This document shows, in pieces, positions 1 through 10,081 of a stretch of DNA of 64,000 bases (position 1 is its first letter; every line of letters begins with the position of its first letter). Below the pieces are notes generated by a model. That model had not been told where the DNA came from, made no database searches, and saw only the letters and a program-made list of their open reading frames with translations. The DNA is from Levilactobacillus brevis (GTDB lineage Bacteria > Bacillota > Bacilli > Lactobacillales > Lactobacillaceae): contig CP032931.1 in the NCBI GenBank assembly GCA_003666485.1, forward strand, positions 1,488,001 to 1,552,000, given 5' to 3'. A program made the translations under genes and the position numbers.

Positions 1-237
1 ATGGGCCAAGTTACCGCTCGTCGTGGTAAGGTTGATGGTATGGAAGCACGTGGTAACGCACAAATGATCCACTCTTACGTTCCGTTATCCGAAATGTTCG
101 GTTACGCTACGACGTTACGTTCAGCATCACAAGGTCGTGGGACATTTACCATGACGTTTGATCACTACGAACCAACGCCTAAGAGTGTTCAAGCTGACAT
201 TATCAAGAAGAACGGCGGCACTCCGGTCGAAGACTAG
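1..237 (+). CDS. fusA: Elongation factor G, C-terminal end (partial)
   Basis: This is the last 78 residues of translation elongation factor G, the GTPase that drives ribosomal translocation. The reading frame is open from base 1, so the gene starts outside the window. The visible part is the end of domain IV and domain V, with the family motifs [25 protein letters not shown] and [13 protein letters not shown], and the usual tail NGGTPVED. A strong terminator follows directly. fusA upstream of the S10 operon is the normal order in Firmicutes (rpsL-rpsG-fusA). Confidence 0.97.
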
Positions 238-258
238 TCTGTCTGTTGTTTAAAAGGA

Positions 259-288
259 AACGTCTAACTTTTGGGTTAGGCGTTTTTT
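259..288 (+). terminator. Rho-independent terminator of fusA
   Basis: A 10-bp stem (259-268 with 275-284, one G-U pair) with a 6-base loop is followed by a run of six T. It lies 22 bases after the fusA stop codon and separates the str operon from the MATE gene. Confidence 0.9.
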
Positions 289-510
289 GTTTTGTCTTGG
301 GAAAGGCGGCGGTTGTCGGTGTCGGCAGAGGGTGTTGTGGGGAATGTGGTTGACCTGAAAAGGTGTGTTGCGCGTGTCTGTAGGGGGAGATGGCGTAGCA
401 GTACGAAATCCGGTTTTGGATGTGAGAGACGTAATGCCATGTGCGCTTGAGTTTGATATGTCACTGGTAATCGACGAGATTAGGCTAGTGATTACTGGAT
501 ACCACCACCG

Positions 511-700
511 TAGCCGGGAGGTCGCTGGAGATGAGTTCAGCTGTGGGAGTTCCCTTAGTGGCGTGGTTTTACGACGCTTAGGGAACTGGCACCTTGGAGA
601 CGCGAATTTTCGGCTTCAAGGTGAGGCTCGAGACCGTTCTTTGGCTTGAGCCGGCGCCCTCAGCGTTCCGACTCATCTCCAGCGACCGGTAAGGCGGCCA
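511..700 (+). repeat. Structured intergenic repeat, copy 1
   Basis: This is one of five copies of a dispersed element of about 190 bp. The closing helix is 521-535 with 672-686, 15 bp without mismatch. Inside it are three hairpins: one with arms gttccct/agggaac, one ccttggag/cttcaagg and one ggctcgag/cttgagcc. The element starts with TAGCCGGGAG and ends with GGTAAGGCGGCCA, as in the other copies, and keeps the internal motif CAGCGTTCC. Arm sequences differ from other copies but remain complementary. It fills most of the 490-bp gap between fusA and the MATE gene and ends about 30 bp before that gene's -10 box. Confidence 0.85.
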
Positions 701-732
701 AGACCACCTAGCATTGCCGTTGAAAATTGCGG

Positions 733-738
733 TATAAT
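733..738 (+). promoter_or_regulatory. -10 box of the MATE gene promoter
   Basis: TATAAT lies 38 bases before the MATE start codon. No good -35 box is visible at 16-18 bp, so the promoter may be weak or need an activator. It begins just after structured repeat copy 1. Confidence 0.5.
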
Positions 739-775
739 AATCACGCATGTGTCAAAAGGAATTGGAGAGTGAGTT

Positions 776-2128
776 ATGGAAGAGTTATTCGAGCACGCCC
801 CGATTCCGCGGGCGTATTTTAAGTTGGCCTTGCCGGTGGTCCTAGCCATGGTGGCCAGCATGATCTACAATTTAGCGGATACGTTCTTCGTGTCCCAGAC
901 CCAAAACACCAACTTGGTGGCAGGGGTGGCGTTGTGCACGCCCTTGTTCTCGTTGCTGATTGCAATTGGCGATATCTTTGGGTTGGGTGGCAGCTCGCTG
1001 ATTTCACGATTGCTGGGAGAAAAGGCCTACACCACGGGGAGTCGTGTGAGCAGTTTTTGCCTGTACGGCGCCGTGATTATCGGTCTGCTGACCACTGTCA
1101 TTTTGCTGGTGTTCATGAAGCCATTCCTGTACCTGTTGGGGGCCACTCCGGCGACGTACCCGTATGCGCGGGCCTTTTACCGCATCATGGCGCTTGGGGC
1201 GATGCCCATTATCGTATCCATCGTCCCGGGGAACCTCATTCGGACGGAAGGGTTCGCGGCCCAATCCATGGCCGGAACTATGGTGGGGACCGTGATCACC
1301 ATTATCTTGGACCCCATCCTGATCTTTCCTGCAGGACTCGGCGCAGCTGGGGCAGCGCTGGCAACCGTGATTGGCTACACCATTTCGGCGGTAACACTGG
1401 TTTACCTGACCAAACGCTATTGCCAAGTCATTTCGGTTGATGCGCGGCTGAGCAAGATTAGCTGGGCATGGATCCTGCAGGTGTTGGCCATTGGGATTCC
1501 TGGGTCGATCACCAATCTGATGCAGGCGTTCGGGACCACCGTTTTGAACCGGTACTTAATTGCCTTTGGGCCAACGAAGGTAGCGGCGATGGGGATCGTG
1601 TTGAAAGTCTATATGATCATCATGCTGGTCATGGTTGGGTTCGCTTTTGGCGCCCAGCCGCTGATTGGGTACACCTATGGGGCGAAGAACATGGCACGCT
1701 TCAAAAAGATCCTGCACTTTGATCTCCTAGTCGAAGTGGGCTACGCACTGATTCTAGCAGTGGTTCTGATGGTCTTGGCACCACAGATTATTGGTTTATT
1801 CCTCCATAGTAAGGCGGTTATTACGGCAGGGACTTATATGCTGCGGGTCTTCCTAGTGACGACGCCGTTTGTGGGAGCCGTCCTGGTGTACACGACCGTC
1901 TTCCAGAGCACAGGGAAGGCCATTGGTGCCTTTATCATGTCAATTGCGCGGCAGGGCGTTGTCTTCTACCTCGCCATCGTGATTGGGGCCCGGTTAATTG
2001 GCTATCACGGCATCATCTGGGCGCAACCAATAGCCGATGTCTTGACCTGCCTCATTGGGTGGGGACTGGCCAAGGGACTACTCAATAGTAGAAAGTCATC
2101 CGGCATTTCCCAACCAACTAAAAATTGA
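776..2128 (+). CDS. MATE-family multidrug exporter
   Basis: A 450-residue integral membrane protein of the multi-antimicrobial extrusion family, which exports cationic drugs or metabolites in exchange for Na+ or H+. About twelve hydrophobic segments are visible, in two repeated halves. Family features include LALPVVLAMVASMIYNLADT near the N-terminus and the polar FAFGAQPLIGYTYGA segment in the second half. Length is normal for the family. The start is ATG 776, preceded by GGAGAG. It is a single-gene unit between fusA and the S10 operon with its own promoter. The substrate cannot be read from sequence. Confidence 0.9.
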   Translation: MEELFEHAPIPRAYFKLALPVVLAMVASMIYNLADTFFVSQTQNTNLVAGVALCTPLFSLLIAIGDIFGLGGSSLISRLLGEKAYTTGSRVSSFCLYGAVIIGLLTTVILLVFMKPFLYLLGATPATYPYARAFYRIMALGAMPIIVSIVPGNLIRTEGFAAQSMAGTMVGTVITIILDPILIFPAGLGAAGAALATVIGYTISAVTLVYLTKRYCQVISVDARLSKISWAWILQVLAIGIPGSITNLMQAFGTTVLNRYLIAFGPTKVAAMGIVLKVYMIIMLVMVGFAFGAQPLIGYTYGAKNMARFKKILHFDLLVEVGYALILAVVLMVLAPQIIGLFLHSKAVITAGTYMLRVFLVTTPFVGAVLVYTTVFQSTGKAIGAFIMSIARQGVVFYLAIVIGARLIGYHGIIWAQPIADVLTCLIGWGLAKGLLNSRKSSGISQPTKN

Positions 2129-2185
2129 TCGACGTCAAGTAGCTGGCATTTTTCACAAAAAGTTTGAGAAATTCAGCGAAAACCC

Positions 2186-2214
2186 TTGCCAGTCGGCAGT
2201 TTATTTAGTATGAT
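2186..2214 (+). promoter_or_regulatory. Promoter of the S10 ribosomal superoperon
   Basis: TTGCCA (2186-2191) and TATGAT (2209-2214) are separated by 17 bp, a good sigma-A promoter. It lies about 170 bases before rpsJ, giving a long leader. Confidence 0.8.
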
Positions 2215-2221
2215 AGTCAAG

Positions 2222-2372
2222 TGCTGTATTTCCCGGGGTATTTTTGTGCCCCTGGGGGTTCGGACAAAAGTTTAGCGATGATGTGGGATATTGCGACACA
2301 CCCGGCCGCTTTGCCATGAGGGTGTGGCGGGAATTTCCACGGAGTTAGTCTTATTTTTAAAATAGACGAAGG
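2222..2372 (+). promoter_or_regulatory. 5' leader of the S10 operon, candidate autoregulatory RNA
   Basis: The leader holds a GC-rich hairpin (CCCGGGG near 2232-2238 with CCCTGGG near 2250-2256) and a second one (CACACCC 2297-2303 with GGGTGTG 2320-2326) that encloses a small GGC/GCC helix. No terminator run of T is seen. S10 operons of other bacteria are regulated by a ribosomal protein (L4 in E. coli) binding the leader. That this leader works the same way is inference. Confidence 0.45.
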
Positions 2373-2382
2373 AGGGAACACA

Positions 2383-2691
2383 ATGGCAAAACAAAAAATT
2401 CGGATTCGGTTGAAGGCTTACGAACATCGTATCCTCGATCAATCAGCGGACAAGATTGTTGAAACTGCGAAGAGAACTGGTGCCGGCATCTCAGGCCCAA
2501 TCCCATTGCCAACTGAACGGACAATCTACACCGTATTACGTTCACCACATAAGTTTAAGGACTCACGTGAACAATTCGAAATGCGGACGCACAAGCGTTT
2601 GATTGATATCGTTAACCCAACGCCAAAGACGGTCGACTCATTAATGAAGCTTGACCTGCCTAGCGGTGTTGACATCGAAATCAAGTTATAA
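2383..2691 (+). CDS. rpsJ: 30S ribosomal protein S10
   Basis: 102 residues, full length, starting [16 protein letters not shown]10 sits in the head of the small subunit and doubles as NusE in transcription antitermination with NusB. The motif [19 protein letters not shown] is diagnostic. ATG 2383 is preceded by a strong GAAGGAGGG. It is the first gene of the superoperon, after a structured leader. Confidence 0.98.
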   Translation: MAKQKIRIRLKAYEHRILDQSADKIVETAKRTGAGISGPIPLPTERTIYTVLRSPHKFKDSREQFEMRTHKRLIDIVNPTPKTVDSLMKLDLPSGVDIEIKL

Positions 2692-2732
2692 TTTTCAAGA
2701 ATATTAAATACAATATAATCGGAGGTGTACTC

Positions 2733-3383
2733 ATGACCACTAAAGGAATCTTAGGGAAAAAGGTCGGGATGACGCAAGTCTTCACTGATGCTGGCGAATT
2801 AATCCCCGTTACTGTTGTCGAAGCAACGCCAAACGTTGTGTTACAAGTTAAGACGATGGAAAACGACGGTTACGATGCCATTCAACTTGGTTACCAAGAC
2901 AAGCGTGAAGTACTCAGCAACAAGCCCGAACAAGGTCATGTAGCAAAAGCAAACACGACTCCTAAGCGCTTCATTCGTGAATTCAGAGATGTTGAGCTGG
3001 GAGATTACAAGGTAGCAGACGAAGTTAAAGTTGATACCTTCCAAGCAGGAGACATCGTGGATGTCACTGGTGTCACTAAAGGTCATGGATACCAAGGTAA
3101 CATTCATAAGGACGGCCAAAGCCGTGGCCCTATGGCCCATGGTTCTCGTTACCACCGTCGTCCAGGTTCTCTGGGTGCCATCATTAACCGGGTATTCCCT
3201 GGCATGAAGCTCCCAGGTCGGATGGGTAACAAGCAAGTTACTATCCAAAACCTTGTGATCGTTAAGGCTGACGTTGATAACAACGTTCTGTTGATCAAGG
3301 GCAATGTGCCTGGTGCCAACAAGTCACTCGTTACTGTTAAGAGTGCTGTTCGCCCACCACGCCCAAAGCATTCTGAAAAATAA
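2733..3383 (+). CDS. rplC: 50S ribosomal protein L3
   Basis: 216 residues, starting [18 protein letters not shown]3 is an early-assembling 23S rRNA binder whose loop reaches towards the peptidyl transferase centre. The conserved [20 protein letters not shown] stretch is present at about residues 144-164. The 3' end is a few residues longer than usual, ending [10 protein letters not shown]. The ribosome binding site is GGAGGTG. Confidence 0.98.
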   Translation: MTTKGILGKKVGMTQVFTDAGELIPVTVVEATPNVVLQVKTMENDGYDAIQLGYQDKREVLSNKPEQGHVAKANTTPKRFIREFRDVELGDYKVADEVKVDTFQAGDIVDVTGVTKGHGYQGNIHKDGQSRGPMAHGSRYHRRPGSLGAIINRVFPGMKLPGRMGNKQVTIQNLVIVKADVDNNVLLIKGNVPGANKSLVTVKSAVRPPRPKHSEK

Positions 3384-3404
3384 ATAGGAAGGGAGGATAA
3401 TTAA

Positions 3405-4028
3405 ATGACAAGCGTAGCATTATACAAACAAGATGGTAGCCAAAACGGCAATGTTGATTTGAACGCCGATATCTTCGGCATCGAACCTAACGAAAGCGTC
3501 GTATTCGATACGATTTTGATGCAACGAGCTTCCCTTCGCCAAGGGACCCACGCCGTTAAAAACCGGAGTGCCGTTCGTGGTGGTGGTAAGAAGCCATGGC
3601 GTCAAAAGGGTACTGGTCGTGCCCGTCAAGGTTCCATCCGTTCCCCACAATGGGTCGGTGGTGGTGTGGTCTTTGGCCCTACCCCTCGTTCTTACAGTTA
3701 CCGCCTTCCTAAGAAGGTTGGCCGTTTAGCATTGAAGTCAGTTCTTTCACAAAAGGTTCTGGACGAAAGCTTAGTCGTTCTTGACGGTTTAGCATTCGAC
3801 GCTCCTAAGACGAAAGAATTCGCTGCTGTGTTGGCTGGTTTGAATGTCACGACTAAGACGTTGGTTGTCCTTGAAGACGACAACGTAACTGCTGCTTTAG
3901 CAGCCCGTAACTTAGCAAATGTTAAGGTTATTCCAGCCAAGAGCTTGAATGTCTTAGACATTGCCAACGCGGACAAGTTAGTGATTACCCAACCAGCTCT
4001 TTCTCAAGTAGAGGAGGTGCTCGCATAA
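3405..4028 (+). CDS. rplD: 50S ribosomal protein L4
   Basis: 207 residues. L4 lines the exit tunnel constriction and in some bacteria represses its own operon. The long tunnel loop is visible with [20 protein letters not shown] and [12 protein letters not shown]. The stop codon overlaps the rplW start by one base, indicating translational coupling. Confidence 0.98.
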   Translation: MTSVALYKQDGSQNGNVDLNADIFGIEPNESVVFDTILMQRASLRQGTHAVKNRSAVRGGGKKPWRQKGTGRARQGSIRSPQWVGGGVVFGPTPRSYSYRLPKKVGRLALKSVLSQKVLDESLVVLDGLAFDAPKTKEFAAVLAGLNVTTKTLVVLEDDNVTAALAARNLANVKVIPAKSLNVLDIANADKLVITQPALSQVEEVLA

Positions 4029-4315
4029 TGGAATCACGTGACATTATCTTACGCCCAGTTGTTACCGAAGCTACGATGGCAACTATGGACGACAAGCGTT
4101 ACACCTTTGACGTTGACGTACGAGCAACCAAGACTCAAGTCAAGCATGCCGTAGAAGACATCTTCGACGTTAAGGTTGTTAAGGTTAACATCATGAATTT
4201 AAAGGGTAAGAAGAAGCGTCAAGGACGTTACGAAGGCTACACTAAGAAGCGTCGTAAGGCTATTGTCAGCTTATCTGCCGACTCAAAAGAAATCAAGTTA
4301 TTCAACGAAGAATAA
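4028..4315 (+). CDS. rplW: 50S ribosomal protein L23
   Basis: 95 residues, starting [18 protein letters not shown]23 sits at the tunnel exit and is the docking site for trigger factor and the signal recognition particle. The ATG shares its A with the TAA of rplD; the ribosome binding site (GAGGAGGTG) lies in the rplD 3' end. Confidence 0.98.
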   Translation: MESRDIILRPVVTEATMATMDDKRYTFDVDVRATKTQVKHAVEDIFDVKVVKVNIMNLKGKKKRQGRYEGYTKKRRKAIVSLSADSKEIKLFNEE

Positions 4316-4341
4316 AATCTCAGATATAGGAGGGAAATAAC

Positions 4342-5190
4342 GTGGCGATTAAGAAATACAAACCAACAAGCAATGGTCGTCGTAACATGACGAGCTTGGT
4401 TTACAAAGACGTCATCACTAAGACGACTCCTGAAAAGTCATTGCTTGATTCACAAAGTCACTCTGCTGGCCGTAACAACGCTGGTAAGATGACTGTCCGT
4501 CATCGTGGCGGTGGTAACAAGCGTCAATACCGGATCATCGATTTCAAGCGGATCAAAGATGATGTTCCAGCAACCGTTAAGGCTATCGAATACGATCCTA
4601 ACCGGACTGCTAACATTGCATTATTAGTTTATGCTGATGGTGTAAAGTCATACATCTTGGCTCCTAAGGGCTTAAAGGTTGGCGACAAGGTTCAATCTGG
4701 TCCAGAAGCTGATATCAAGACTGGTAACGCATTACCATTGAAGAACATCCCATTTGGGACGGTTATTCACAACATCGAATTAAAGCCTGGTAAGGGTGGC
4801 CAATTGGTACGTTCTGCTGGTACTTCAGCACAATTGTTAGGTAAAGCTAACGATGAAAAGTACGTATTAGTTCGTTTATCTTCCGGTGAAGTTCGGATGG
4901 TCTTGAACGTTAACCGTGCAACTATCGGTGCCGTTGGTAACGAAGAACACGAATTAGTTAACGTTGGTAAAGCTGGCCGTAATCGTTGGGCTGGTCAACG
5001 TCCTCACGTTCGTGGTTCAGTTATGAACCCTAACGATCACCCACATGGTGGTGGTGAAGGTAAAGCACCTGTTGGTTTACCATCTCCTCTTTCTCCATGG
5101 GGTAAGAAGACTGTTGGTAAGAAGACGCGTTCGAAGAAGAACAAGACTGAGAAGTTCATTGTTCGTCATCGTAAAGGTTCTAAGATGTAA
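4342..5190 (+). CDS. rplB: 50S ribosomal protein L2
   Basis: 282 residues from a GTG start preceded by AGGAGGG. L2 is needed for subunit joining and peptidyl transfer. The conserved [10 protein letters not shown] motif with its essential histidine is seen near residues 232-241, and the basic tail ends [11 protein letters not shown]. Length is a few residues above the usual 276-279. Confidence 0.98.
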   Translation: MAIKKYKPTSNGRRNMTSLVYKDVITKTTPEKSLLDSQSHSAGRNNAGKMTVRHRGGGNKRQYRIIDFKRIKDDVPATVKAIEYDPNRTANIALLVYADGVKSYILAPKGLKVGDKVQSGPEADIKTGNALPLKNIPFGTVIHNIELKPGKGGQLVRSAGTSAQLLGKANDEKYVLVRLSSGEVRMVLNVNRATIGAVGNEEHELVNVGKAGRNRWAGQRPHVRGSVMNPNDHPHGGGEGKAPVGLPSPLSPWGKKTVGKKTRSKKNKTEKFIVRHRKGSKM

Positions 5191-5269
5191 TATTCCGGTT
5201 ATCCGGAAGTCAAGAGACCTGGTGATCATCGTGTTCCACGATGCGCCACAAGTAGAGGAGGTTTCATAA

Positions 5270-5545
5270 ATGGGTCGTAGTTTGAAAAAAGGACCTTTCG
5301 CCGATGCGCATTTACTGAAAAAGGTTGATGCACAAAAGGATCAAGACAAAAAGGCTGTCATCAAGACCTGGTCCCGCCGGTCTACTATTTTCCCTAGCTT
5401 TGTAGGTTTAACTATCGCTGTATATGATGGACGGAAGCACGTACCAGTTTACGTTCAAGAAGATATGGTAGGCCACAAGCTTGGCGAATTCGTACCAACC
5501 CGGACATTCCGTGGTCATGGTGGCGACGACAAGAAAACTCGTTGA
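5270..5545 (+). CDS. rpsS: 30S ribosomal protein S19
   Basis: 91 residues, starting [17 protein letters not shown]19 binds 16S rRNA in the head with S13. The motif [20 protein letters not shown] is typical. The 79-bp gap after rplB holds no other gene; TAGAGGAGG precedes the ATG. Confidence 0.98.
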   Translation: MGRSLKKGPFADAHLLKKVDAQKDQDKKAVIKTWSRRSTIFPSFVGLTIAVYDGRKHVPVYVQEDMVGHKLGEFVPTRTFRGHGGDDKKTR

Positions 5546-5561
5546 TAAGGAGGATTAACTA

Positions 5562-5918
5562 ATGGCTGAACAAGTTACATCAGCGCAAGCGACTGCTAAG
5601 ACGGTTCGGATTGCTGCTCGCAAAGTCCGCCTTGTCATCGATCTTATCCGCGGCAAGAGCGTCGCTGAAGCAATCGCAATCTTAAAGTTCACACCGCGTG
5701 GCGCATCACCGGTTGTGGCAAAGGTTTTAAACTCTGCAATTGCTAACGCAGAAAACAATTTTGACTTAGATCGTCAAGATCTAGTTGTTAGCGAAGCCTA
5801 TGTGAACGAAGGACCAACCCTTAAGCGGTTCCGTCCTCGTGCCAAAGGCTCTGCTTCACCAATCAACAAACGTACGAGTCACATTACGGTTGTTGTATCT
5901 GAAAAAGAGGAGGGATAA
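5562..5918 (+). CDS. rplV: 50S ribosomal protein L22
   Basis: 118 residues. L22 contacts all 23S domains and its beta hairpin lines the exit tunnel; mutations in that hairpin give macrolide resistance in other species. Visible features are [19 protein letters not shown] and the hairpin [20 protein letters not shown]. No unusual change is obvious in the hairpin. Confidence 0.98.
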   Translation: MAEQVTSAQATAKTVRIAARKVRLVIDLIRGKSVAEAIAILKFTPRGASPVVAKVLNSAIANAENNFDLDRQDLVVSEAYVNEGPTLKRFRPRAKGSASPINKRTSHITVVVSEKEEG

Positions 5919-5921
5919 CGC

Positions 5922-6581
5922 GTGGGTCAAAAAGTAAATCCAACTGGATTACGGGTCGGTATCATTCGCGATTGGGAAGCAAAGTGGTATGCTGAAAAGG
6001 ATTTCGCTGCTTACCTGAAGGAAGACCTTCAAATCCGTAAATTTATCGAAAAGCGTCTTGTAGATGCTTCTGTTTCAACTGTTGAGATTGAACGGGCTGC
6101 AAACCGCGTCAACATCTCAATCCACACTGCCAAGCCAGGGATGGTTATTGGTAAGGGTGGTTCCGAAGTCGAAAATCTCCGTAAGGAACTGAACGACTTA
6201 ACTGGCAAGCGTGTCCACATCAACATCGTGGAAATCAAGAAGCCAGATTTGGATGCCAAGTTAGTCGGCGAAAACATTGCTCGTCAATTGGAAGGCCGTG
6301 TTGCTTTCCGTCGCGCTATGCGTGGGACGATGCAACGGACGATGCGTTCTGGCGCCAAGGGTGTTAAGACGCAAGTTGCTGGCCGGTTAAACGGTGCTGA
6401 TATGTCTCGTGTCGAAAGCTATGCTGAAGGCACGGTTCCTCTGCACACGTTACGTGCTGACATCGATTACGCTTGGGTTGAAGCGCACACCACTTATGGT
6501 TCTCTGGGTGTTAAGACCTGGATCTACCGTGGTGAAATTCTTCCCGAAAAGAAACATACTAACGGACAAGGAGGGAAATAA
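5922..6581 (+). CDS. rpsC: 30S ribosomal protein S3
   Basis: 219 residues from a GTG start at 5922, three bases after the rplV stop. S3 forms part of the mRNA entry channel. The KH RNA-binding motif [13 protein letters not shown] is seen at about residues 74-86, followed by the C-terminal domain beginning near [15 protein letters not shown]. Confidence 0.98.
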   Translation: MGQKVNPTGLRVGIIRDWEAKWYAEKDFAAYLKEDLQIRKFIEKRLVDASVSTVEIERAANRVNISIHTAKPGMVIGKGGSEVENLRKELNDLTGKRVHINIVEIKKPDLDAKLVGENIARQLEGRVAFRRAMRGTMQRTMRSGAKGVKTQVAGRLNGADMSRVESYAEGTVPLHTLRADIDYAWVEAHTTYGSLGVKTWIYRGEILPEKKHTNGQGGK

Positions 6582-6583
6582 GC

Positions 6584-7018
6584 ATGCTGGTACCTAAGCG
6601 AGTAAAGTTCCGTCGTGTCCACCGTGGTAAGCTACGTGGCGAAGCCAAGGGTGGCAAGAGCGTTGCTTTCGGTGACTACGGTTTACAATCGTTGGATTCC
6701 AAGTGGATCTCCAACCGTCAAATCGAAGCAGCCCGTGTGGCAATCACACGTTACATGAAGCGTGGTGGGAAAGTTTGGATTAAGATTTTCCCTCACAAAT
6801 CCTACACCAGTAAAGGTGTTGGGGTCCGGATGGGTAATGGTAAAGGTACGCCTGATGGCTGGGTAGCCCCAGTTAAGCGCGGTAAGGTTCTGTTTGAAGT
6901 GGGTGGCGTTTCTGAAGAAACTGCTCGCGAAGCCTTACGTTTGGCTGCCATGAAGCTTCCCGTTCGTACGAAAGTTTTATCCCGAGAGGAAGTAGGTGGC
7001 GAATCAAATGAAAACTAA
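6584..7018 (+). CDS. rplP: 50S ribosomal protein L16
   Basis: 144 residues, starting [16 protein letters not shown]16 organises the A-site region of the large subunit. The [19 protein letters not shown] motif is present. The 3' end overlaps rpmC. Confidence 0.98.
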   Translation: MLVPKRVKFRRVHRGKLRGEAKGGKSVAFGDYGLQSLDSKWISNRQIEAARVAITRYMKRGGKVWIKIFPHKSYTSKGVGVRMGNGKGTPDGWVAPVKRGKVLFEVGGVSEETAREALRLAAMKLPVRTKVLSREEVGGESNEN

Positions 7019-7202
7019 AGACATCAACGAATTAACCACTGCTGAAATGCTCGATAAAGAAAAGAGCTACAAGGACGAATTATTTAACCTGCGTTTCCAA
7101 TTAGCTACTGGTCAATTGGAAAACACCGCACGGTTGAAGCAAGTTCGCAAGAACATTGCACGGATTAAAACCGTTCTTCGCCAACAAGAACTGAACAAGT
7201 AG
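7008..7202 (+). CDS. rpmC: 50S ribosomal protein L29
   Basis: 64 residues from ATG 7008 ([15 protein letters not shown]), the usual length and start for the family. L29 lies next to L23 at the tunnel exit. AGGTGG at 6994-6999 is a suitable ribosome binding site. An upstream in-frame GTG at 6996 would add four residues and cannot be excluded. The gene overlaps the rplP end by 11 bp. Confidence 0.95.
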   Translation: MKTKDINELTTAEMLDKEKSYKDELFNLRFQLATGQLENTARLKQVRKNIARIKTVLRQQELNK

Positions 7203-7230
7203 AATACGATAAGAAGGAGGTCACTAATAC

Positions 7231-7497
7231 ATGAGTGATGCACGTAATAACCGCAAGGTTTACCGTGGTCGTGTCGTTTCCGACAAAATGGAAAAGACGA
7301 TCACTGTCGTTGTAGAAACGACGAAGACGGATGCAAGATATGGCAAGCGTGTCAAGTACTCCAAGAAGTACAAGGCACATGACGAAAACAACGAAGCCCA
7401 CACTGGCGACATTGTTGAAATCATGGAAACTCGTCCTCTGTCTGCTACCAAGCGGTTCCGCTTAGTCGACATTGTTGAAAAAGCAGTAATCATTTAG
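7231..7497 (+). CDS. rpsQ: 30S ribosomal protein S17
   Basis: 88 residues. S17 is a primary 16S rRNA binder with an OB fold. The conserved [17 protein letters not shown] segment is seen at about residues 14-30 and [14 protein letters not shown] near the C-terminus. The ribosome binding site is AAGGAGG. Confidence 0.98.
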   Translation: MSDARNNRKVYRGRVVSDKMEKTITVVVETTKTDARYGKRVKYSKKYKAHDENNEAHTGDIVEIMETRPLSATKRFRLVDIVEKAVII

Positions 7498-7547
7498 GTG
7501 TCGTTTTTATCGTATTCTGAATTAGAACTGAAGGGAGGACACTAGCT

Positions 7548-7916
7548 GTGATCCAACAAGAAAGTCGCTTAAAGGTAGCCGATAACTCTGGCGCCCGTGA
7601 AATTCTGACTATCAAAGTTCTGGGTGGCTCCAAGCGTCGCTACGCCGGAATTGGTGATATCATTGTCGCTACTATCAAACAAGCAACACCAGGTGGCGTT
7701 GTCAAAAAAGGTGACGTTGTGAAGGCCGTTGTTGTTCGTACGAAGTCCCGTGTACGTCGTAACGATGGTTCATACATCAGCTTTGATGAAAATGCTGCAG
7801 TGCTGATCAAAGACGATAAGAGCCCACAAGGGACTCGGATCTTCGGACCAGTTGCCCGTGAATTACGTGACAACGATTTCATGAAGATTATCTCATTAGC
7901 ACCCGAAGTACTGTAA
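7548..7916 (+). CDS. rplN: 50S ribosomal protein L14
   Basis: 122 residues from a GTG start at 7548 ([16 protein letters not shown]). L14 forms intersubunit bridges with 16S rRNA and is the binding site of silencing factor RsfS. Conserved segments [14 protein letters not shown] and [13 protein letters not shown] are present. A 50-bp gap separates it from rpsQ. Confidence 0.98.
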   Translation: MIQQESRLKVADNSGAREILTIKVLGGSKRRYAGIGDIIVATIKQATPGGVVKKGDVVKAVVVRTKSRVRRNDGSYISFDENAAVLIKDDKSPQGTRIFGPVARELRDNDFMKIISLAPEVL

Positions 7917-7950
7917 TCAAGAAACGTTTAACAAGGAGGTGCCCACAGGA

Positions 7951-8262
7951 ATGCTTATTAAAACTGGTGACAAGGTCCGCGTGATCGCCGGCAAAGACAA
8001 AGGAAAAGAAGGAACTGTTTCCAAAGTCATGAATGCCAAGAATCGTGTGATCGTTAAAGGTGTCAATATGATTAAGAAGCACCAAAAAGCTTCTCAAGCC
8101 AACCCACAAGGTGGCATTATCGATATTGAAGCGCCAATTCACGCATCCAACGTTATGCTCATCGATCCTTCGAACAACGAACCAACCCGGCTTGGCGTTC
8201 GAGTAGAAGATGGTCACAAAGTCCGTTTCGCTAAGAAGTCCGGCGAAACCATCGACAAATAA
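7951..8262 (+). CDS. rplX: 50S ribosomal protein L24
   Basis: 103 residues from ATG 7951 ([20 protein letters not shown]). L24 initiates large-subunit assembly and carries a KOW motif at residues 5-20. An upstream GTG at 7939 lies inside the AAGGAGGTG ribosome binding site, so the ATG is the real start. Confidence 0.97.
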   Translation: MLIKTGDKVRVIAGKDKGKEGTVSKVMNAKNRVIVKGVNMIKKHQKASQANPQGGIIDIEAPIHASNVMLIDPSNNEPTRLGVRVEDGHKVRFAKKSGETIDK

Positions 8263-8287
8263 TCTTTGAAAGGAGGAACATAATTTC

Positions 8288-8830
8288 ATGTCAGCTCGTT
8301 TAAAAGAAAAGTACGTTAATGAAATTACACCAGCATTGGTGGAAAAGTTCAGCTACAGTTCTGTTATGCAAACGCCGAAGATCGACAAGATCGTTTTGAA
8401 CATGGGTGTTGGTGATGCTGTCTCCAACGCTAAGAACTTGGACGAAGCCGTTGAAGAATTGGGTTTGATTTCTGGTCAAAAGCCATTGGTTACTAAGGCC
8501 AAGAAGTCAATCGCCACCTTCCGTCTTCGTGAAGGCATGTCAATCGGTGCTAAGGTTACCCTGCGTGGGGACCGGATGTACGAATTCCTGGACAAGTTAA
8601 TCAACGTGTCATTGCCACGTGTTCGTGACTTCCGTGGTGTTAGCAAGCGTGCCTTTGATGGTCGCGGTAACTACACCCTGGGTGTTAAGGAACAATTGAT
8701 TTTCCCAGAAATTAACTTTGATAACGTTAACCGTGTTCGTGGTTTGGACATCGTTATCGTTACGACGGCTAACACTGATGAAGAGTCACGCGAATTATTG
8801 ACTCAATTCGGTATGCCGTTTGCACACTAA
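8288..8830 (+). CDS. rplE: 50S ribosomal protein L5
   Basis: 180 residues. L5 binds 5S rRNA in the central protuberance and touches P-site tRNA. Motifs [28 protein letters not shown] and [18 protein letters not shown] are all present. AGGAGG lies 10 bases upstream of the start. Confidence 0.98.
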   Translation: MSARLKEKYVNEITPALVEKFSYSSVMQTPKIDKIVLNMGVGDAVSNAKNLDEAVEELGLISGQKPLVTKAKKSIATFRLREGMSIGAKVTLRGDRMYEFLDKLINVSLPRVRDFRGVSKRAFDGRGNYTLGVKEQLIFPEINFDNVNRVRGLDIVIVTTANTDEESRELLTQFGMPFAH

Positions 8831-8850
8831 TATAAGGAGGTTCACACAAA

Positions 8851-9036
8851 TTGGCTAAGAAATCTCAAATTGCTAAGAACAAGCGTCCTGCGAAGTTCTC
8901 TACTCAGAATTATACTCGTTGCGAACGTTGTGGACGTCCACACTCTGTTTATCAAAAGTTCCATCTTTGCCGTATCTGCATGCGCGAATTAGCCCACAAG
9001 GGTCAAATTCCTGGCATGAAGAAGGCTAGCTGGTAA
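8851..9036 (+). CDS. rpsN: 30S ribosomal protein S14, zinc type
   Basis: 61 residues from a TTG start at 8851, preceded by AAGGAGG. This is the short, zinc-binding form: the ribbon is [20 protein letters not shown] (two CxxC pairs). Many Firmicutes also carry a zinc-independent paralog elsewhere; none is in this window. Confidence 0.97.
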   Translation: MAKKSQIAKNKRPAKFSTQNYTRCERCGRPHSVYQKFHLCRICMRELAHKGQIPGMKKASW

Positions 9037-9069
9037 AACGAATTTTAAACAAAGGGAGGGTAAACGTTA

Positions 9070-9468
9070 ATGTCCATGACTGATCCTATTGCAGACTTCT
9101 TGACGCGGATCCGTAACGCCAACATGGTGCGTCACGAATCACTCGAAGTACCTGCATCAACAATTAAACGTGACATCGCTGAAATCCTGAAGCGCGAAGG
9201 GTTCATCCGTAACGTCGAATACATCGATGATGACAAGCAAGGCATCATCCGCGTGTTCCTGAAGTACGGTAAGGATAACCAACGTGTCATCAGTGGTTTA
9301 AAGCGTATTTCAAAGCCCGGCTTACGTTCATACGTTAAGGCCGACGCTGTACCAAAGGTATTAAACGGTTTGGGTATCGCTATTATCTCCACCTCTGAAG
9401 GTGTAATTACTGATAAAGAAGCGCGCGCCAAGAAAATCGGTGGCGAAGTTCTCGCCTACGTTTGGTAA
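9070..9468 (+). CDS. rpsH: 30S ribosomal protein S8
   Basis: 132 residues. S8 binds helix 21 of 16S rRNA and in E. coli represses the spc operon. [13 protein letters not shown] at the N-terminus and [20 protein letters not shown] at the C-terminus are diagnostic. A second ATG two codons later is possible but is less well spaced from GGGAGGG. Confidence 0.98.
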   Translation: MSMTDPIADFLTRIRNANMVRHESLEVPASTIKRDIAEILKREGFIRNVEYIDDDKQGIIRVFLKYGKDNQRVISGLKRISKPGLRSYVKADAVPKVLNGLGIAIISTSEGVITDKEARAKKIGGEVLAYVW

Positions 9469-9498
9469 AACTTTTAAGAAGATAGGAGGTGCCTTACA

Positions 9499-10035
9499 GT
9501 GAGTCGTATTGGTTATAAAACTGTCAACGTCCCAGCCGGCGTTGAAGTTAAACGCGATGGTGATCAAGTGACCGTCAAGGGTCCTAAGGGTTCTTTAACC
9601 CGGACTTTCTCAAACATCATTTCTATGAAGATTAGTGATGGTGCGGTTGACTTTGATCGTCCAGATGATAACAACAAGACGCGGGCCCTTCATGGGACTC
9701 AGCGAGCTAACTTAAACAACATGGTTGAAGGTGTTGTAAGTGGCTTTGCTAAGACCTTGAAGCTGGTCGGTGTTGGTTACCGTGTTCAAGCTAAGGGCAA
9801 GACCTTGGTATTGAGCGTTGGTTATTCCAACCCAGTTGAAATGGCTATTCCTGAAACCTTAGATGTTAAGGTTCCAGATAACACCACTATCAACATTTCC
9901 GGTATTAGTAAGCAAGAAGTCGGTGACTTCGCTGCTGAAGTTCGTGCCGTTCGTTCACCAGAACCTTACAAGGGTAAGGGTATCCGTTACGAAAACGAAT
10001 TCGTTCGTATCCGTGAAGGTAAAACTGGTAAGTAA
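9499..10035 (+). CDS. rplF: 50S ribosomal protein L6
   Basis: 178 residues from a GTG start ([17 protein letters not shown]). L6 has two repeated domains near the factor-binding site. The C-terminal motif [19 protein letters not shown] is present. TAGGAGGTG precedes the start. Confidence 0.98.
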   Translation: MSRIGYKTVNVPAGVEVKRDGDQVTVKGPKGSLTRTFSNIISMKISDGAVDFDRPDDNNKTRALHGTQRANLNNMVEGVVSGFAKTLKLVGVGYRVQAKGKTLVLSVGYSNPVEMAIPETLDVKVPDNTTINISGISKQEVGDFAAEVRAVRSPEPYKGKGIRYENEFVRIREGKTGK

Positions 10036-10081
10036 CATTAACGCAGCTTAAAGCTGATAATTCTACAAAGAGGTGACTATT

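Noticed and set aside
365-649. Open frame of 94 codons covering structured repeat copy 1
   Set aside because: It has no ribosome binding site, its codons look random, and the sequence is explained by the repeat. Similar frames over other copies (30371-30610, 53947-54356, 60258-60542, 60514-60714) are rejected for the same reason.
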